In this document: positions 15,463 through 23,325 of the stretch, piece after piece
How the letters are laid out: every line of letters begins with the position of its first letter
Position numbering within the stretch: the first letter of the stretch is position 1
Source of the DNA: JACCUZ01 sp038246575
Lineage (GTDB): Bacteria; Actinomycetota; Actinomycetes; JACCUZ01
Direction of reading: 5' to 3'
DNA: 51,538 nucleotides
Assembly: GCA_038246575.1 (NCBI GenBank)
Contig: JBBRVU010000009.1
Location: 1 to 51,538, forward strand
Program-made: the position numbers and the translations under genes
Notes under the pieces: generated by a model
Told to the model about the DNA's origin: nothing
Database searches by the model: none
Seen by the model: the letters and a program-made list of their open reading frames with translations, nothing else

Positions 15463-16122
15463 ATGCGTGCAATACAGCTCAGCCATCGTGGCTTCTCCGG
15501 CGTCCTCATCCTGGCCATGGCCGTCGTGGTCGTCCTGGGGATCGGCCCGTCAGTCGTCGGCTCACCCGGACTGGGGCTCGTAGGCGGCGAGACGTTCGGC
15601 CAGCCGGTGGCTGTGCGGGCCACCCTGGACACCGAGGTCCGGGTCCCCCGGTCGCCCAGGATCGTCGACGGAGACAACGGGTCGGTCGACTCCCGGACCG
15701 GCGGTCCGCCCGCGGAGGTGACCGGGCCCTTCAACGCCCAGGTCAGCCTGCTCAGTCCCACGCCGAGGCAACGTGCGCTGTACATCGCCTCGAGCGTCGC
15801 AGCCCCCCTGGTCACGCTCGTCGTGATCGTGCTGCTGCTGCTGATCGTGCGCACCATCGAGACGGGTGACCCGTTCGTACTGGCGAATGCCCGGCGGCTG
15901 CAGTGGATCGCCTTCGTCGTCGGCGCGGGCGGCCTGCTGGCTCAGGGTCTGAGCGACTTCGCCCGCAACGAGATGCTCGCCTCGTCGGCAGCCTCGGACG
16001 TCGTCCAGCTCGACTTCACGCTCTCGTTCCTGCCGATAGTCGCCGGCCTCGCCATCCTCACCCTCGCCGAGGTGTTCCGCCGCGGCGCACTGATGCGCGC
16101 CGACCTGGAGGGGCTGGTCTGA
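15463..16122 (+). CDS. DUF2975 family membrane protein
   Basis: This 219-residue protein has four hydrophobic segments: one near 13-35, one near 108-128 (APLVTLVVIVLLLLIVRTI), one near 145-160 and one near 185-203. A loop of about 70 residues separates the first and second spans. The DUF2975 assignment rests on the topology, the ETGDPFVLANARRLQWIA segment after the second span, and the adjacent small XRE regulator, a pairing seen in many Gram-positives. The biochemical function is unknown. AGGGAG gives a good ribosome site for the ATG. The next gene starts directly after its stop codon. Confidence 0.8.
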   Translation: MRAIQLSHRGFSGVLILAMAVVVVLGIGPSVVGSPGLGLVGGETFGQPVAVRATLDTEVRVPRSPRIVDGDNGSVDSRTGGPPAEVTGPFNAQVSLLSPTPRQRALYIASSVAAPLVTLVVIVLLLLIVRTIETGDPFVLANARRLQWIAFVVGAGGLLAQGLSDFARNEMLASSAASDVVQLDFTLSFLPIVAGLAILTLAEVFRRGALMRADLEGLV

Positions 16123-16344
16123 GTGGTCGCCGAGGAGCAGCACGAGATCACGGTGCATCTCGACGAGGTGCTGGCCGCCCGGGAGATGACTCTCACCGAG
16201 CTCGCCGAGCGCGTCGGTGTGACGATCGTCAACCTGTCGGTGCTCAAGAACGACCGGGCCAAGGCGGTGCGTTTCTCGACCCTGTCGGCCATCTGCCGAG
16301 AGCTCGGGTGCCAGCCGGGCGACCTGCTGCGCTACGGCGGCTGA
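16123..16344 (+). CDS. Small XRE/Cro-type helix-turn-helix regulator
   Basis: This 73-residue protein is almost entirely a helix-turn-helix domain: EVLAAREMTLTELAERVGVTIVNLSVLKNDRAKAVRFSTL, then ICRELGCQPGDLLRY. It belongs to the short Cro/C1-like (HTH_26) group found next to DUF2975 genes. Its GTG start directly follows the stop of the membrane protein gene, so the two are co-translated. It probably autoregulates the operon through the tandem repeats at 15410-15440. It lacks a separate effector domain. Confidence 0.9.
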   Translation: MVAEEQHEITVHLDEVLAAREMTLTELAERVGVTIVNLSVLKNDRAKAVRFSTLSAICRELGCQPGDLLRYGG

Positions 16345-16369
16345 GATGTCCTCGGCAGCGCGGTGGTTG

Positions 16370-16909
16370 CTACTCGCTGGCCATCTCGGCCAGCCGGGTG
16401 ACCGTGCGCCAGTTGCGCGCGGTCGCGGCGCCACCCAGCTTCTTGGTCAGCACGGCCTTGCCCAGGGGGCTGTCGTTGACCCCACCCGGCAGCCACAGGA
16501 ACAGCTCCTTGCCGGCTACCGCAAGCGTCTCGGGCGCGAAGCTCTCGGGGTCGACCGATGCGACCCAGGACGCCGGGACCGCCTTCTCCAGGAACACGAC
16601 CAGGTAACGAGCCGGATCATCGGCCGTGCTCTCGAAGGGGTTGGCCGCCACCACGGCGGCGAGCTGCTTCGCACTGCGGACCACGACCCGGACGTCCATC
16701 CTGAGGGTGCTCGCGATGGCCTGCTCCAACGCCTTCTCGACCGTCGCGGCTGACCGCGTGTCCGCACCGAACACGACGTTGCCGCTCTGTAGATGGGTGC
16801 GTACGTCGACGTAACCGAGGTCGGCGACCAGCTCCCGCAGATCCGCCATCGCCACCTTGCGCCTGCCGCCGAGGTTGATGCCGCGCAGCAACGCGACATA
16901 GGCCGTCAC
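16370..16909 (-). CDS. DUF1697 family protein
   Basis: This 179-residue DUF1697 protein opens with YVALLRGINLGGRRKVAMADLRELVADLGY and contains THLQSGNVVF, all hallmarks of the family. The C-terminal part has LFLWLPGGVNDSPLG and a typical ATARNWRTVTRLAEMA ending. The function of the family is not established. The GTG start overlaps the stop of the upstream acetyltransferase gene as GTGA, so it is the last gene of a purK-purE-GNAT-DUF1697 run. Confidence 0.9.
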   Translation of the reverse strand: MTAYVALLRGINLGGRRKVAMADLRELVADLGYVDVRTHLQSGNVVFGADTRSAATVEKALEQAIASTLRMDVRVVVRSAKQLAAVVAANPFESTADDPARYLVVFLEKAVPASWVASVDPESFAPETLAVAGKELFLWLPGGVNDSPLGKAVLTKKLGGAATARNWRTVTRLAEMASE

Positions 16910-17457
16910 GAGCCGACACCTGCCGGCAGGTCGGCCCGGTACACCACGTGTGGCCGGACCGGGTGGCCCGCAGGGACCGCGGGGTGGTCGAAGGTGGCGT
17001 GCGGCTGCAGACCGATGCGGCGCATCACGGCTTGCGAGGGAAGGTTGAGCACGGCGGTCATCGACCACACCTCCGGGAGTCCGGCCCGAGCTCCCACGTC
17101 CAGCGCGGCCAGCGCGGCCTCGGTGGCGTACCCCTGACCCCACGCCGCTCGGGCCAGCCGCCAACCCACCTCGGTGCCGCCGGCCCCGGGCACAGCGTCG
17201 GGCATCGGGTTGAGCCCGGTGAACCCGATGAACTCGCCCGACTCCTCGACCTCCAGGGCCCAGAGGCCGTAGCCGAGCTGCTCGAAGCGGGCCTCGATGC
17301 GATCGACGAACGCATCGCTCGCAGTGCGGTCCAGGGGCGCCGGGAAGTAGCGCATGACCTCCGGATCGGCGTTCATCGCGGCGAAGGACATCCGATCCTC
17401 CGCAGTCCAGCGACGCAGCACGAGGCGGGCGGTGCGCAGCTCGCCGAAGCGGGTCAC
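16906..17457 (-). CDS. GNAT family N-acetyltransferase (RimJ/RimL-like)
   Basis: This 183-residue acetyl-CoA-dependent acyltransferase starts TARLVLRRWTAEDRMSFAAMNADPEVMRYF, typical of the RimJ/RimL subgroup. The acetyl-CoA binding region follows EVGWRLARAAWGQGYATEAA, and a later PSQAVMRRIGL is the usual final motif. The acceptor cannot be predicted. The gene overlaps purE upstream and the DUF1697 gene downstream, both through GTGA, so it is expressed with purine genes without an obvious functional link. Confidence 0.9.
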   Translation of the reverse strand: MTRFGELRTARLVLRRWTAEDRMSFAAMNADPEVMRYFPAPLDRTASDAFVDRIEARFEQLGYGLWALEVEESGEFIGFTGLNPMPDAVPGAGGTEVGWRLARAAWGQGYATEAALAALDVGARAGLPEVWSMTAVLNLPSQAVMRRIGLQPHATFDHPAVPAGHPVRPHVVYRADLPAGVGS

Positions 17458-17984
17458 ACGCCGAAGCCCACGCCGCCACCACCACGCTTGCGGCGCAGCG
17501 TCTCCCCCTTAGCCTTCGCCCTGTCGCCGAGCTCACGCTGGAAGGCCACCATCCGCTCCTGCAGCGCCGGATCGGCCGCGGCGAGGATGCGCACCGCCAG
17601 CAGCCCCGCGTTGCGGGCACCGGCGACCGAGACGGTCGCGACCGGGACCCCGCCGGGCATCTGCACGATCGAGAGCAGCGAGTCCATCCCGTCCAGGTGC
17701 TCCAGCGGCACGGGCACGCCGATGACCGGCAACGGGGTGACCGAGGCGAGCATGCCGGGCAGGTGCGCCGCGCCACCGGCACCGGCGATCAGCACCCTGA
17801 GGCCACGCCCGGCGGCCTGCTCGCCGTAGGTCAGCATCTCCCGCGGCATGCGGTGTGCCGAGACGACGTCGACCTCGACGGGGACGTCGAACTCCTCCAG
17901 CGCCGTGACCGCGGCCTCCATCACCGGCCAGTCCGAGTCGCTGCCCATGACGACCCCGACCAGCGGCTCGCGTGCGTCACTCAT
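17454..17984 (-). CDS. purE: N5-carboxyaminoimidazole ribonucleotide mutase
   Basis: This 176-residue class I PurE converts N5-CAIR to CAIR in purine biosynthesis, using the product of PurK encoded just upstream. Substrate-binding motifs are VVMGSDSDWPVM at about 11-22, VSAHRMP at 41-47 and GAGGAAHLPGMLAS at 68-81. The ATG at 17984 has a CGAGGAG site and overlaps the purK stop by 8 bp; the longer frame upstream overlaps purK and is not supported. The C-terminal tail is unusually rich in basic residues and glycine (RRKRGGGG). Confidence 0.96.
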   Translation of the reverse strand: MSDAREPLVGVVMGSDSDWPVMEAAVTALEEFDVPVEVDVVSAHRMPREMLTYGEQAAGRGLRVLIAGAGGAAHLPGMLASVTPLPVIGVPVPLEHLDGMDSLLSIVQMPGGVPVATVSVAGARNAGLLAVRILAAADPALQERMVAFQRELGDRAKAKGETLRRKRGGGGVGFGV

Positions 17985-19125
17985 CGATGTCTCCTCGGAG
18001 GAAGGCCGCCGCGTGGCGGGCCCGGGTGCGGACGTCCTCAGCATCCTCGCCAGGAACGCTCACGTGGCCGACCTTTCGCCCAGGGCGTACCTGCTTGCCG
18101 TACATGTGGATGCGTACGCCGGGGTCATGGGCGAAGCAGTGCAGGTAGCCCGAGTACATCTCGGCGATGTCGCCGCCGAGCACGTTGGACATCGCGACGC
18201 GCGGGGCGGTCATCGTGGTGTCGCCGAGGGGCAGGTCGAGCACGGCGCGCAGGTGCTGCTCGAACTGGCTGGTCCGCGACCCCTCGATGGTCCAGTGCCC
18301 GCTGTTGTGCGGGCGCATCGCGAGCTCGTTGACCAGGACCCCGGCCGCGGTGTCGAACATCTCGACCGCCATCACGCCGGTGACGCCAAGACCGTCGGCG
18401 ATGCGCAGGGCGACCTGCTGGGCGGCAACCGCGTGGTCGTCGGTGATGTCGGCGGGGGCGAGGACCTCACGACAGACCCCGTCGACCTGCACGGTCTCGA
18501 CGACCGGCCAGACCGCGGCCTGCCCGTGCGGGCTGCGGGCGACGAGCACGGCGAGCTCGCGGGTGAAGGCGACGCGTTCCTCGGCGAGAACGGGCCGGGT
18601 GGGGTCGAGCCAGTCGGCGCCGTCGGCGAGGCTGTCGACGACCCGGACACCCTTGCCGTCGTAACCGCCTCGGGTGGTCTTGAGGACCAGCGGCCACCCG
18701 ACGGTGTCACCGAACTCCGCGAGCTCGTCCTGGGTGGCGACGACGGCCCAGCGCGGGCAGGGCACCCCGAGGTCGGTGAGGCGACGCCGCATCAGCGCCT
18801 TGTCCTGCGCATGCTCGAGCGCGTCCGGCCCGGGGTGGACCGTCACGCCTTCGGCCAGCAGGGTTCGCAGGTGCTCGGTCGGCACGTGCTCGTGGTCGAA
18901 GGTGAGGACGTCGCAGGACGCGGCGAAGCGGCGCAGCACCTCCAGGTCGTCCTCGGCCCCGATCTCGACGCCGGGAACCACGAGTGCCGCGCTGTCGTGC
19001 GGGTCACGGGCCAGGACGTGCAGGGTGATCCCGAGGCCGACCGCTGCCGGCGCCATCATCCGGGCCAGCTGGCCGCCGCCCACCACGCCGACCACCGGAA
19101 ACCCGCCGGTCCGCGCCTTCGCCAC
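17977..19125 (-). CDS. purK: N5-carboxyaminoimidazole ribonucleotide synthase
   Basis: This 382-residue ATP-grasp enzyme makes N5-CAIR from AIR, bicarbonate and ATP. The N-terminal domain has VVGVVGGGQLARMM at about 11-24; the ATP-grasp part has PLVLKTTRGGYDGKGV, ELAVLVARSPHG and NELAMRPHNSGHWTIEGSRTSQFEQHLRA. The GTG at 19125 follows a TAGGGT hexamer by 8 nt, the leaderless pattern. An in-frame extension upstream reads through the palindromic repeats at 19196-19320 and is not real. purK and purE overlap by 8 bp. Confidence 0.95.
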   Translation of the reverse strand: MAKARTGGFPVVGVVGGGQLARMMAPAAVGLGITLHVLARDPHDSAALVVPGVEIGAEDDLEVLRRFAASCDVLTFDHEHVPTEHLRTLLAEGVTVHPGPDALEHAQDKALMRRRLTDLGVPCPRWAVVATQDELAEFGDTVGWPLVLKTTRGGYDGKGVRVVDSLADGADWLDPTRPVLAEERVAFTRELAVLVARSPHGQAAVWPVVETVQVDGVCREVLAPADITDDHAVAAQQVALRIADGLGVTGVMAVEMFDTAAGVLVNELAMRPHNSGHWTIEGSRTSQFEQHLRAVLDLPLGDTTMTAPRVAMSNVLGGDIAEMYSGYLHCFAHDPGVRIHMYGKQVRPGRKVGHVSVPGEDAEDVRTRARHAAAFLRGDIDE

Positions 19126-19133
19126 GAGCGCCG

Positions 19134-19139
19134 ACCCTA
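19134..19139 (-). promoter_or_regulatory. -10 element (TAGGGT) of a leaderless promoter, purK
   Basis: On the minus strand TAGGGT is followed by eight nucleotides and the GTG at 19125; no ribosome-binding sequence is present. Confidence 0.55.
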
Positions 19140-19195
19140 CCCACCGCCGGGGGCGGCCCTCCGCCAGGTGCCCCTCTACCCCCGAGGCCCGGAGT

Positions 19196-19236
19196 GGACC
19201 GGGGCGCGCGGTGAGCGGCACGGCGCGCCCCGGTCC
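19196..19236. repeat. 41-bp palindromic repeat, copy A
   Basis: Arms GGACCGGGGCGCGC (19196-19209) and GCGCGCCCCGGTCC (19223-19236) are exact reverse complements around a 13-nt loop. It lies in the 277-bp region between divergent purK and the AbiEi-DUF559 gene. Copy B, 84 bp further on, is identical over all 41 bp and the following GCTG. Confidence 0.9.
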
Positions 19237-19279
19237 GCTGCGGGGCACACCCCCGGGCCGGTGCGAGTAGGGGCCGGCC

Positions 19280-19320
19280 GGACCGGGGCGCGCGGTGAGC
19301 GGCACGGCGCGCCCCGGTCC
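19280..19320. repeat. 41-bp palindromic repeat, copy B
   Basis: This copy is identical to copy A, with perfect 14-nt arms at 19280-19293 and 19307-19320. It ends 82 bp before the GTG of the AbiEi-DUF559 gene, so it could affect its expression or only mark the region. Confidence 0.9.
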
Positions 19321-19402
19321 GCTGCTGGATGGCCTGCCTGTGGATGGCCGGCCTGTGGATGATGCCGGGCCGGGATCGGGCGCACCGGTCCACGATGTGA
19401 CC

Positions 19403-20434
19403 GTGACGAAGGCAAACCCGTCGGCGACGGAACTGGCTCACCGCCAGCATCTGCTGCTGAGTCGGGACCAGCTCACCGGCCTCGGGATCGACCGCGAGGT
19501 CGTGGCCCGGCGGGTCGATGCGAAGACCTGGCGCACCGTCGGCCCGCGAATCGTCGTCCTGACCGGTGGCCCACTCACCCGCGAGCAACGCTGGTGGGCC
19601 GGCATCCTGCACGCGTACGTGCCGTGCACCCAGACGGCCGAGCCGCGAGTCGCGCTCACGGGCCTCACGGCAGCCGAAGCGGGCGGCCTGACCGGATTCG
19701 AGACACCGACGGTCCACATCGCGGTCCGGCACGGCCGAGAGGTCACCGGCCTGACCCACCCCGCGCTGCGGATCGTTGTCCACCAGACCCGAGACCTGGG
19801 CGCCGACGACGTACACCCCGTGGCGCAACCGCCCCGGATCCTATTGCCGAGGGCCGTCGTCGAGGCCGCCTCCGCGTCGGCCCGGCGGGCACCGAACCGG
19901 ACTCGCGCCATCTTGGCGGCCTCGGTCCAGCAGCGACTGGTCAGATCACGCGATCTGGCGACGTACGCCGTCAGTCGCACGACCCTGCCGGGTCGACGGC
20001 TCGTCCTCGAGACGACCGACGACGTCGCCGGTGGCGCGCACTCGCTGCCGGAGGTCCAGTTCTCGCGCGGACTCCGTCGCGCCGGGCTGCCGGAGCCGAG
20101 CCGGCAGCGCCGAGTGCGGCGACCGGACGGGACCTACTACCTCGACGCCGACTTCGTCGACTACGCCGTGACTGTCGAGGTCAATGGCATCCAGCACTAC
20201 GAGCTGCTGCTCAGCGAGGCCGACGACGTACGGCGGTTCGCCCTCCAGCTCACCGGGCGGATGGTGGTCGACATGAGTTCGTACGCCGTGCGTCACCAGA
20301 TCGAGCGATGCATGCTGATGATCGCGGAGGCGCTGTCGTCGCACGGCTGGGTCCCCCCGGCGAAGTCCCGGATGCGACTAGCGTCCTACCGGGCGCGCAC
20401 GGGCTGGACGTCGCCCACGCTCCTCACCGGCTGA
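19403..20434 (+). CDS. AbiEi-type helix-turn-helix / DUF559-like nuclease-fold protein
   Basis: This 343-residue protein has an N-terminal AbiEi-like winged-helix segment (LAHRQHLLLSRDQLTGLGIDREVVARRV, about 9-36). The C-terminal part (about 240-320) has the DUF559/Vsr-like arrangement YLDADFVDYAVTVEVNGIQHY with Asp, Glu-x and His spaced as in PD-(D/E)XK folds. Many actinobacteria carry several orphan copies of this type; no partner AbiEii-like toxin gene is adjacent here. The GTG at 19403 is preceded by CACGAT at 6 nt; a GTG at 19397 is also possible. Two copies of the palindromic repeat lie upstream and one follows the stop codon. Nuclease activity and any defence role are inferences from fold and context. 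Confidence 0.72.
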   Translation: MTKANPSATELAHRQHLLLSRDQLTGLGIDREVVARRVDAKTWRTVGPRIVVLTGGPLTREQRWWAGILHAYVPCTQTAEPRVALTGLTAAEAGGLTGFETPTVHIAVRHGREVTGLTHPALRIVVHQTRDLGADDVHPVAQPPRILLPRAVVEAASASARRAPNRTRAILAASVQQRLVRSRDLATYAVSRTTLPGRRLVLETTDDVAGGAHSLPEVQFSRGLRRAGLPEPSRQRRVRRPDGTYYLDADFVDYAVTVEVNGIQHYELLLSEADDVRRFALQLTGRMVVDMSSYAVRHQIERCMLMIAEALSSHGWVPPAKSRMRLASYRARTGWTSPTLLTG

Positions 20435-20452
20435 CCGGGCAACCCACGGCCT

Positions 20453-20503
20453 GAAGTGGACCGGGGCGCGCCACGCATCTCACCGCGATCCCCGGTCCAC
20501 TTC
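20453..20503. repeat. Palindromic repeat, divergent copy C (likely bidirectional terminator)
   Basis: GAAGTGGACCGGGG (20453-20466) and CCCCGGTCCACTTC (20490-20503) are perfect 14-bp arms around a 23-nt loop. The core GGACCGGGGCGCGC of the repeat family is present on the left, but the right arm has lost GCGCGC and pairing has shifted outward. It sits between two convergent genes (stops at 20434 and 20514), so an RNA hairpin could terminate both transcripts. Confidence 0.8.
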
Positions 20504-20513
20504 GGAGCGGTGG

Positions 20514-21665
20514 CTAGAGGCCGAGCTCGCGGGCGATGAGGATGCGCTGGACCTCGGAGGTGCCCTCGCCGATCTCGAGGATCTTCGAGTCTCGCCACAT
20601 CCGGGCCACGGGGAACTCGTTCATGAAGCCGTACCCGCCGTGGATCTGGGTCGCCTCGCGGGCGTTGGTCACAGCGATCTCGGACGCGTACAGCTTCGCG
20701 ATCGCCGCCTCCTTCTTGAACGGCTCGCCGCGCAGCATCCTGGCAGCGGCGTCGTAGTACGCCAGCCGCGCCGTGTGCGCCCGCATCTCCAGGTCGGCGA
20801 TCTTGAACTGGATCGCCTGGTTGGCCCCGATCGGCCGCCCGAACGCCGAGCGCTCCTTGGCATAACGGACCGACTCGTCGACGCAGCCCTGCGCCAGCCC
20901 GACGGCCAGCGCCGCGATCGCGATCCGACCCTCGTCGAGGATCGAGAGGAACTGGGCATAGCCCCGGCCGCGCTCCCCCAGCAGGTTCGCCGCCGGCACC
21001 CGGCAGTCGCTGAACGACAGCTCCCGGGTGTCCGAGGCGTTCCAGCCGACCTTGGAGTACTTCTTCGACACCGTGAAGCCCGGCGTGCCAGCGGGCACGA
21101 TGATCGAGGAGATCTCCTTGCGACCGTCCGCGTCCTCGCCGGTCACTGCCGTCACCGTCACGAGGCCGGTGATGTCGGTGCCCGAGTTGGTGATGAACGC
21201 CTTCGTCCCGCTGATCACCCACTCGTCCCCGTCGAGACGGGCCGTGGTCAGCGTGGCACCGGCGTCCGAGCCGCCACCGGGCTCGGTGAGCCCGAAGGCG
21301 CCCATGAGCTCCCCCGCGCACAGCCGCGGCAGCCACTCGCGCTTCTGCTCCTCGGTGCCGAACCGGAAGATCGGCATCGCGCCGAGCGACACCGCGGCCT
21401 CGAGGGTGATCGCCACCGACGAGTCGACCCGGGCCAGCTCCTCCAGGGCCACGCACAGGGCGAAGTAGTCGCCACCCATGCCGCCGTACTCCTCCGGGAA
21501 GGGCAGCCCGAACAGCCCCATCTCGCCCATCCCGCGCACGATCTCGTACGGGAACTCCGCACGCTCGTAGAGGTCGCCGATCACCGGCGCCACCACCTCG
21601 TGGGCGAACTCCTCGACGGTCTTGCGCAGCGACTCCAGCTCGGTCGAGAGGTGCATGCCGGTCAC
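20514..21665 (-). CDS. Acyl-CoA dehydrogenase
   Basis: This 383-residue FAD-dependent dehydrogenase has FGLPFPEEYGGMGGDY, FGLTEPGGGSDAGAT, KAFITNSGTDITG, RSAFGRPIGANQAIQ, QIHGGYGFMNEFPVARMWRD and the catalytic Glu367 in EIGEGTSEVQR. Substrate is not certain; short or branched chains, such as isovaleryl-CoA, would suit the leucine-type genes further along the window. The GTG at 21665 has AGGAG 8 nt upstream; the ATG three codons later (21656) is an alternative. The gene is divergent from gtrA across 164 bp. Confidence 0.92.
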   Translation of the reverse strand: MTGMHLSTELESLRKTVEEFAHEVVAPVIGDLYERAEFPYEIVRGMGEMGLFGLPFPEEYGGMGGDYFALCVALEELARVDSSVAITLEAAVSLGAMPIFRFGTEEQKREWLPRLCAGELMGAFGLTEPGGGSDAGATLTTARLDGDEWVISGTKAFITNSGTDITGLVTVTAVTGEDADGRKEISSIIVPAGTPGFTVSKKYSKVGWNASDTRELSFSDCRVPAANLLGERGRGYAQFLSILDEGRIAIAALAVGLAQGCVDESVRYAKERSAFGRPIGANQAIQFKIADLEMRAHTARLAYYDAAARMLRGEPFKKEAAIAKLYASEIAVTNAREATQIHGGYGFMNEFPVARMWRDSKILEIGEGTSEVQRILIARELGL

Positions 21666-21791
21666 GAGGTCACTCCTGGAAGTCGAGGTCGACCCGGTGC
21701 CGGGTCGAGACGATGTGTCACCGCAGGTCCCGAACAGCGCCCACGTGTCACGTGTCAGTACGTATGGTGCCATGTCGCGGGACCGACGACG

Positions 21792-21797
21792 TACCCT
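21792..21797 (+). promoter_or_regulatory. -10 element (TACCCT) of a leaderless promoter, gtrA leader
   Basis: TACCCT is followed by six nucleotides and GTG at 21804. That GTG opens a 9-codon reading frame rather than gtrA itself. Confidence 0.45.
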
Positions 21798-21803
21798 CTG
21801 CTC

Positions 21804-21833
21804 GTGCCTGTGATCAACCCGCCCAGCCCGTGA
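21804..21833 (+). CDS. Possible 9-residue leader peptide upstream of gtrA
   Basis: The frame GTG CCT GTG ATC AAC CCG CCC AGC CCG TGA encodes (M)PVINPPSP. It begins 6 nt after a -10-like TACCCT, and its TGA overlaps the gtrA start as GTGA. Ribosomes finishing it could reinitiate on gtrA, which has no Shine-Dalgarno of its own. The proline-rich end might slow translation. Alternatively the mRNA start lies elsewhere and the frame is chance. Confidence 0.35.
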   Translation: MPVINPPSP

Positions 21834-22333
21834 GGGCGTTGCTCCGCGCGTACTACCGACTCGGTGCGCTGGTGCGGGAGCTGATGAAGTTCGGCGTCGT
21901 CGGCGCCTTCGCCTTCGTGATCGACGTCGGGCTGTTCAACCTGCTGCTGCATCTCACCGGCAAGCCGATCACGTCGAAGATCCTCTCGACGGTGGTGGCG
22001 ACGACCTTCGCGTACGCCGGGAACCGCTCCTGGACCTTCCGGGCACGCGGCCGGTCCGGCTTCAGACGCGAGTACGTGCTGTTCTTCCTGCTCAACGGCG
22101 TCGGCCTGCTCATCGCCGTGAGCTGCCTCGCGGTGTCCCACTACGTGCTGGGCTTCACCGGCCGGCTGGCCGACAACATCGCCGCCAACGGGGTCGGGCT
22201 CGTGCTGGGCACGACGTTCCGGTTCTGGTCCTACCGCAGGTGGGTGTTCCCCCGGACGAACCCTGACGCGGCGGCGCCACTGCACCACTCCGAACAGGAG
22301 CCGATCAGCGAGGGCCGGCCCCGGCCGCGCTGA
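21830..22333 (+). CDS. GtrA family membrane protein
   Basis: This 167-residue protein has four membrane spans: VVGAFAFVIDVGLFNLLLHL, a span around KILSTVVATTFAYAGN, FFLLNGVGLLIAVSCLAV, and one near NIAANGVGLVLGTTFRFW. NRSWTF and FWSYRRWVF are typical GtrA/DPMS-like motifs. GtrA proteins are thought to flip or help transfer polyprenyl-linked sugars, so it may supply a sugar for wall polymer or protein glycosylation. The GTG at 21830 is GTGA-coupled to a possible leader peptide. Its 3' end overlaps the convergent kinase gene by 29 bp. In mycobacteria a GtrA-type gene also neighbours purK. Confidence 0.9.
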   Translation: MRALLRAYYRLGALVRELMKFGVVGAFAFVIDVGLFNLLLHLTGKPITSKILSTVVATTFAYAGNRSWTFRARGRSGFRREYVLFFLLNGVGLLIAVSCLAVSHYVLGFTGRLADNIAANGVGLVLGTTFRFWSYRRWVFPRTNPDAAAPLHHSEQEPISEGRPRPR

Positions 22334-23291
22334 GAAAGAGCGCGAACACCGGCGGCTTCTGCGCCACCAGCTCCAGCCGGCCGCCGTCGGCCTCGGCGAG
22401 CTCACGGGCCACGGCCAGCCCCAGCCCGGTGCCGCTCCGCCCGCTGACCGAGCGCTCGAAGATCCTCGACCCGAGCTCGCTGGGCACACCGGGGCCTTCG
22501 TCGGTCACCTCGACGACCAGCGAGATCCCCGTGGACCGGGTCGACACGGTCACGGTGCCCGCGCCGTGGATCAGGCTGTTCTCCAGCAGGGTCGCCAGCA
22601 CCTGGGACAGCCCGTTCGGTGTGGCCAGCGCGACCAGGCCACGGGTCCCCACCGCCCGGATCGTGCGCCCTTCGACGTGAAAGGCCGGCTCCCACTCGAC
22701 GACCTGCTGCAGCACGACGTCGTCCAAGGGCACCGGGCCGGCGCGCAGGTTGTTGTCGCGCACGCTGTCGAGCAGGTGCTCGACGACCCGGGCCAGCCGC
22801 TCGGCCTGGGCCAGGGCGATGGTGGCCTCCTCCCGCACCGTGCGTGGGTCCTCGGCCTGCAGGATCTCCTCCAGCCGCATCGAGAGCGCCGTGAGGGGAG
22901 TACGCAGCTGGTGCGAGGCGTCGCTGGCGAACTGGCGCTCACCCGCGATCAGCTGGTCGATTCGGTGACCGCTGCGCTCCAGCAGGATCGCGATGCGGTC
23001 GATCTCGACCATGCCGCTCTCCCGCAGCGGTGCGCGGGTCTGCCCCGAGCCCAGCGACTCCGCGCGAGCGGCGAGGTTCTCGATCGGCGCGGCCAGCTGC
23101 TGACCCTGCCAGCGACCCACAGCGACGGCCGCGACCAGCGCGACCGCCGTCATGGCCACGGCCAGTGTGGCCAGCACGCCGGGATCCGGGCCGTCCCCGG
23201 ATGCGGCGTCGAGCAGCACGAGCGGCGTTCCGACCAGCAGGGCTGTGCCGAGCGCGATGCCGACGGCAAGAATGAAGAGGCGGCGCCTCAC
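22305..23291 (-). CDS. Sensor histidine kinase of a two-component system
   Basis: This 328-residue membrane kinase has two membrane spans (about 5-27 and 38-58) with a very short external loop of about 10 residues, then a HAMP-like linker. The dimerisation/phosphorylation motif is FASDASHQLRTPLTAL with His127. ATP-binding elements are the N box LLENSLIHGAG, G1 VTDEGPGVP and G2 GRSGTGLGLAVARELAEADGG. The minimal external region suggests sensing within or near the membrane, or by partner proteins. The GTG at 23291, 34 bp after the response regulator stop, is the first good start; the in-frame region upstream overlaps the regulator gene. Confidence 0.92.
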   Translation of the reverse strand: MRRRLFILAVGIALGTALLVGTPLVLLDAASGDGPDPGVLATLAVAMTAVALVAAVAVGRWQGQQLAAPIENLAARAESLGSGQTRAPLRESGMVEIDRIAILLERSGHRIDQLIAGERQFASDASHQLRTPLTALSMRLEEILQAEDPRTVREEATIALAQAERLARVVEHLLDSVRDNNLRAGPVPLDDVVLQQVVEWEPAFHVEGRTIRAVGTRGLVALATPNGLSQVLATLLENSLIHGAGTVTVSTRSTGISLVVEVTDEGPGVPSELGSRIFERSVSGRSGTGLGLAVARELAEADGGRLELVAQKPPVFALFLSAAGAGPR

Positions 23292-23325
23292 TTCGACCGC
23301 CGAGACACCCAGCCGGTCGATGCGC

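Noticed and set aside
19196..19320. The two identical hairpins considered as a CRISPR array.
   Set aside because: Only two copies are close together, the repeats are large palindromes with one 43-bp interval, and no cas genes are present.
19176..19415. Short open frames crossing palindromic repeat copies A and B.
   Set aside because: Their translations are just the repeat read in different frames (ARPGP- and HRAPR-like strings) and recur at every repeat copy.
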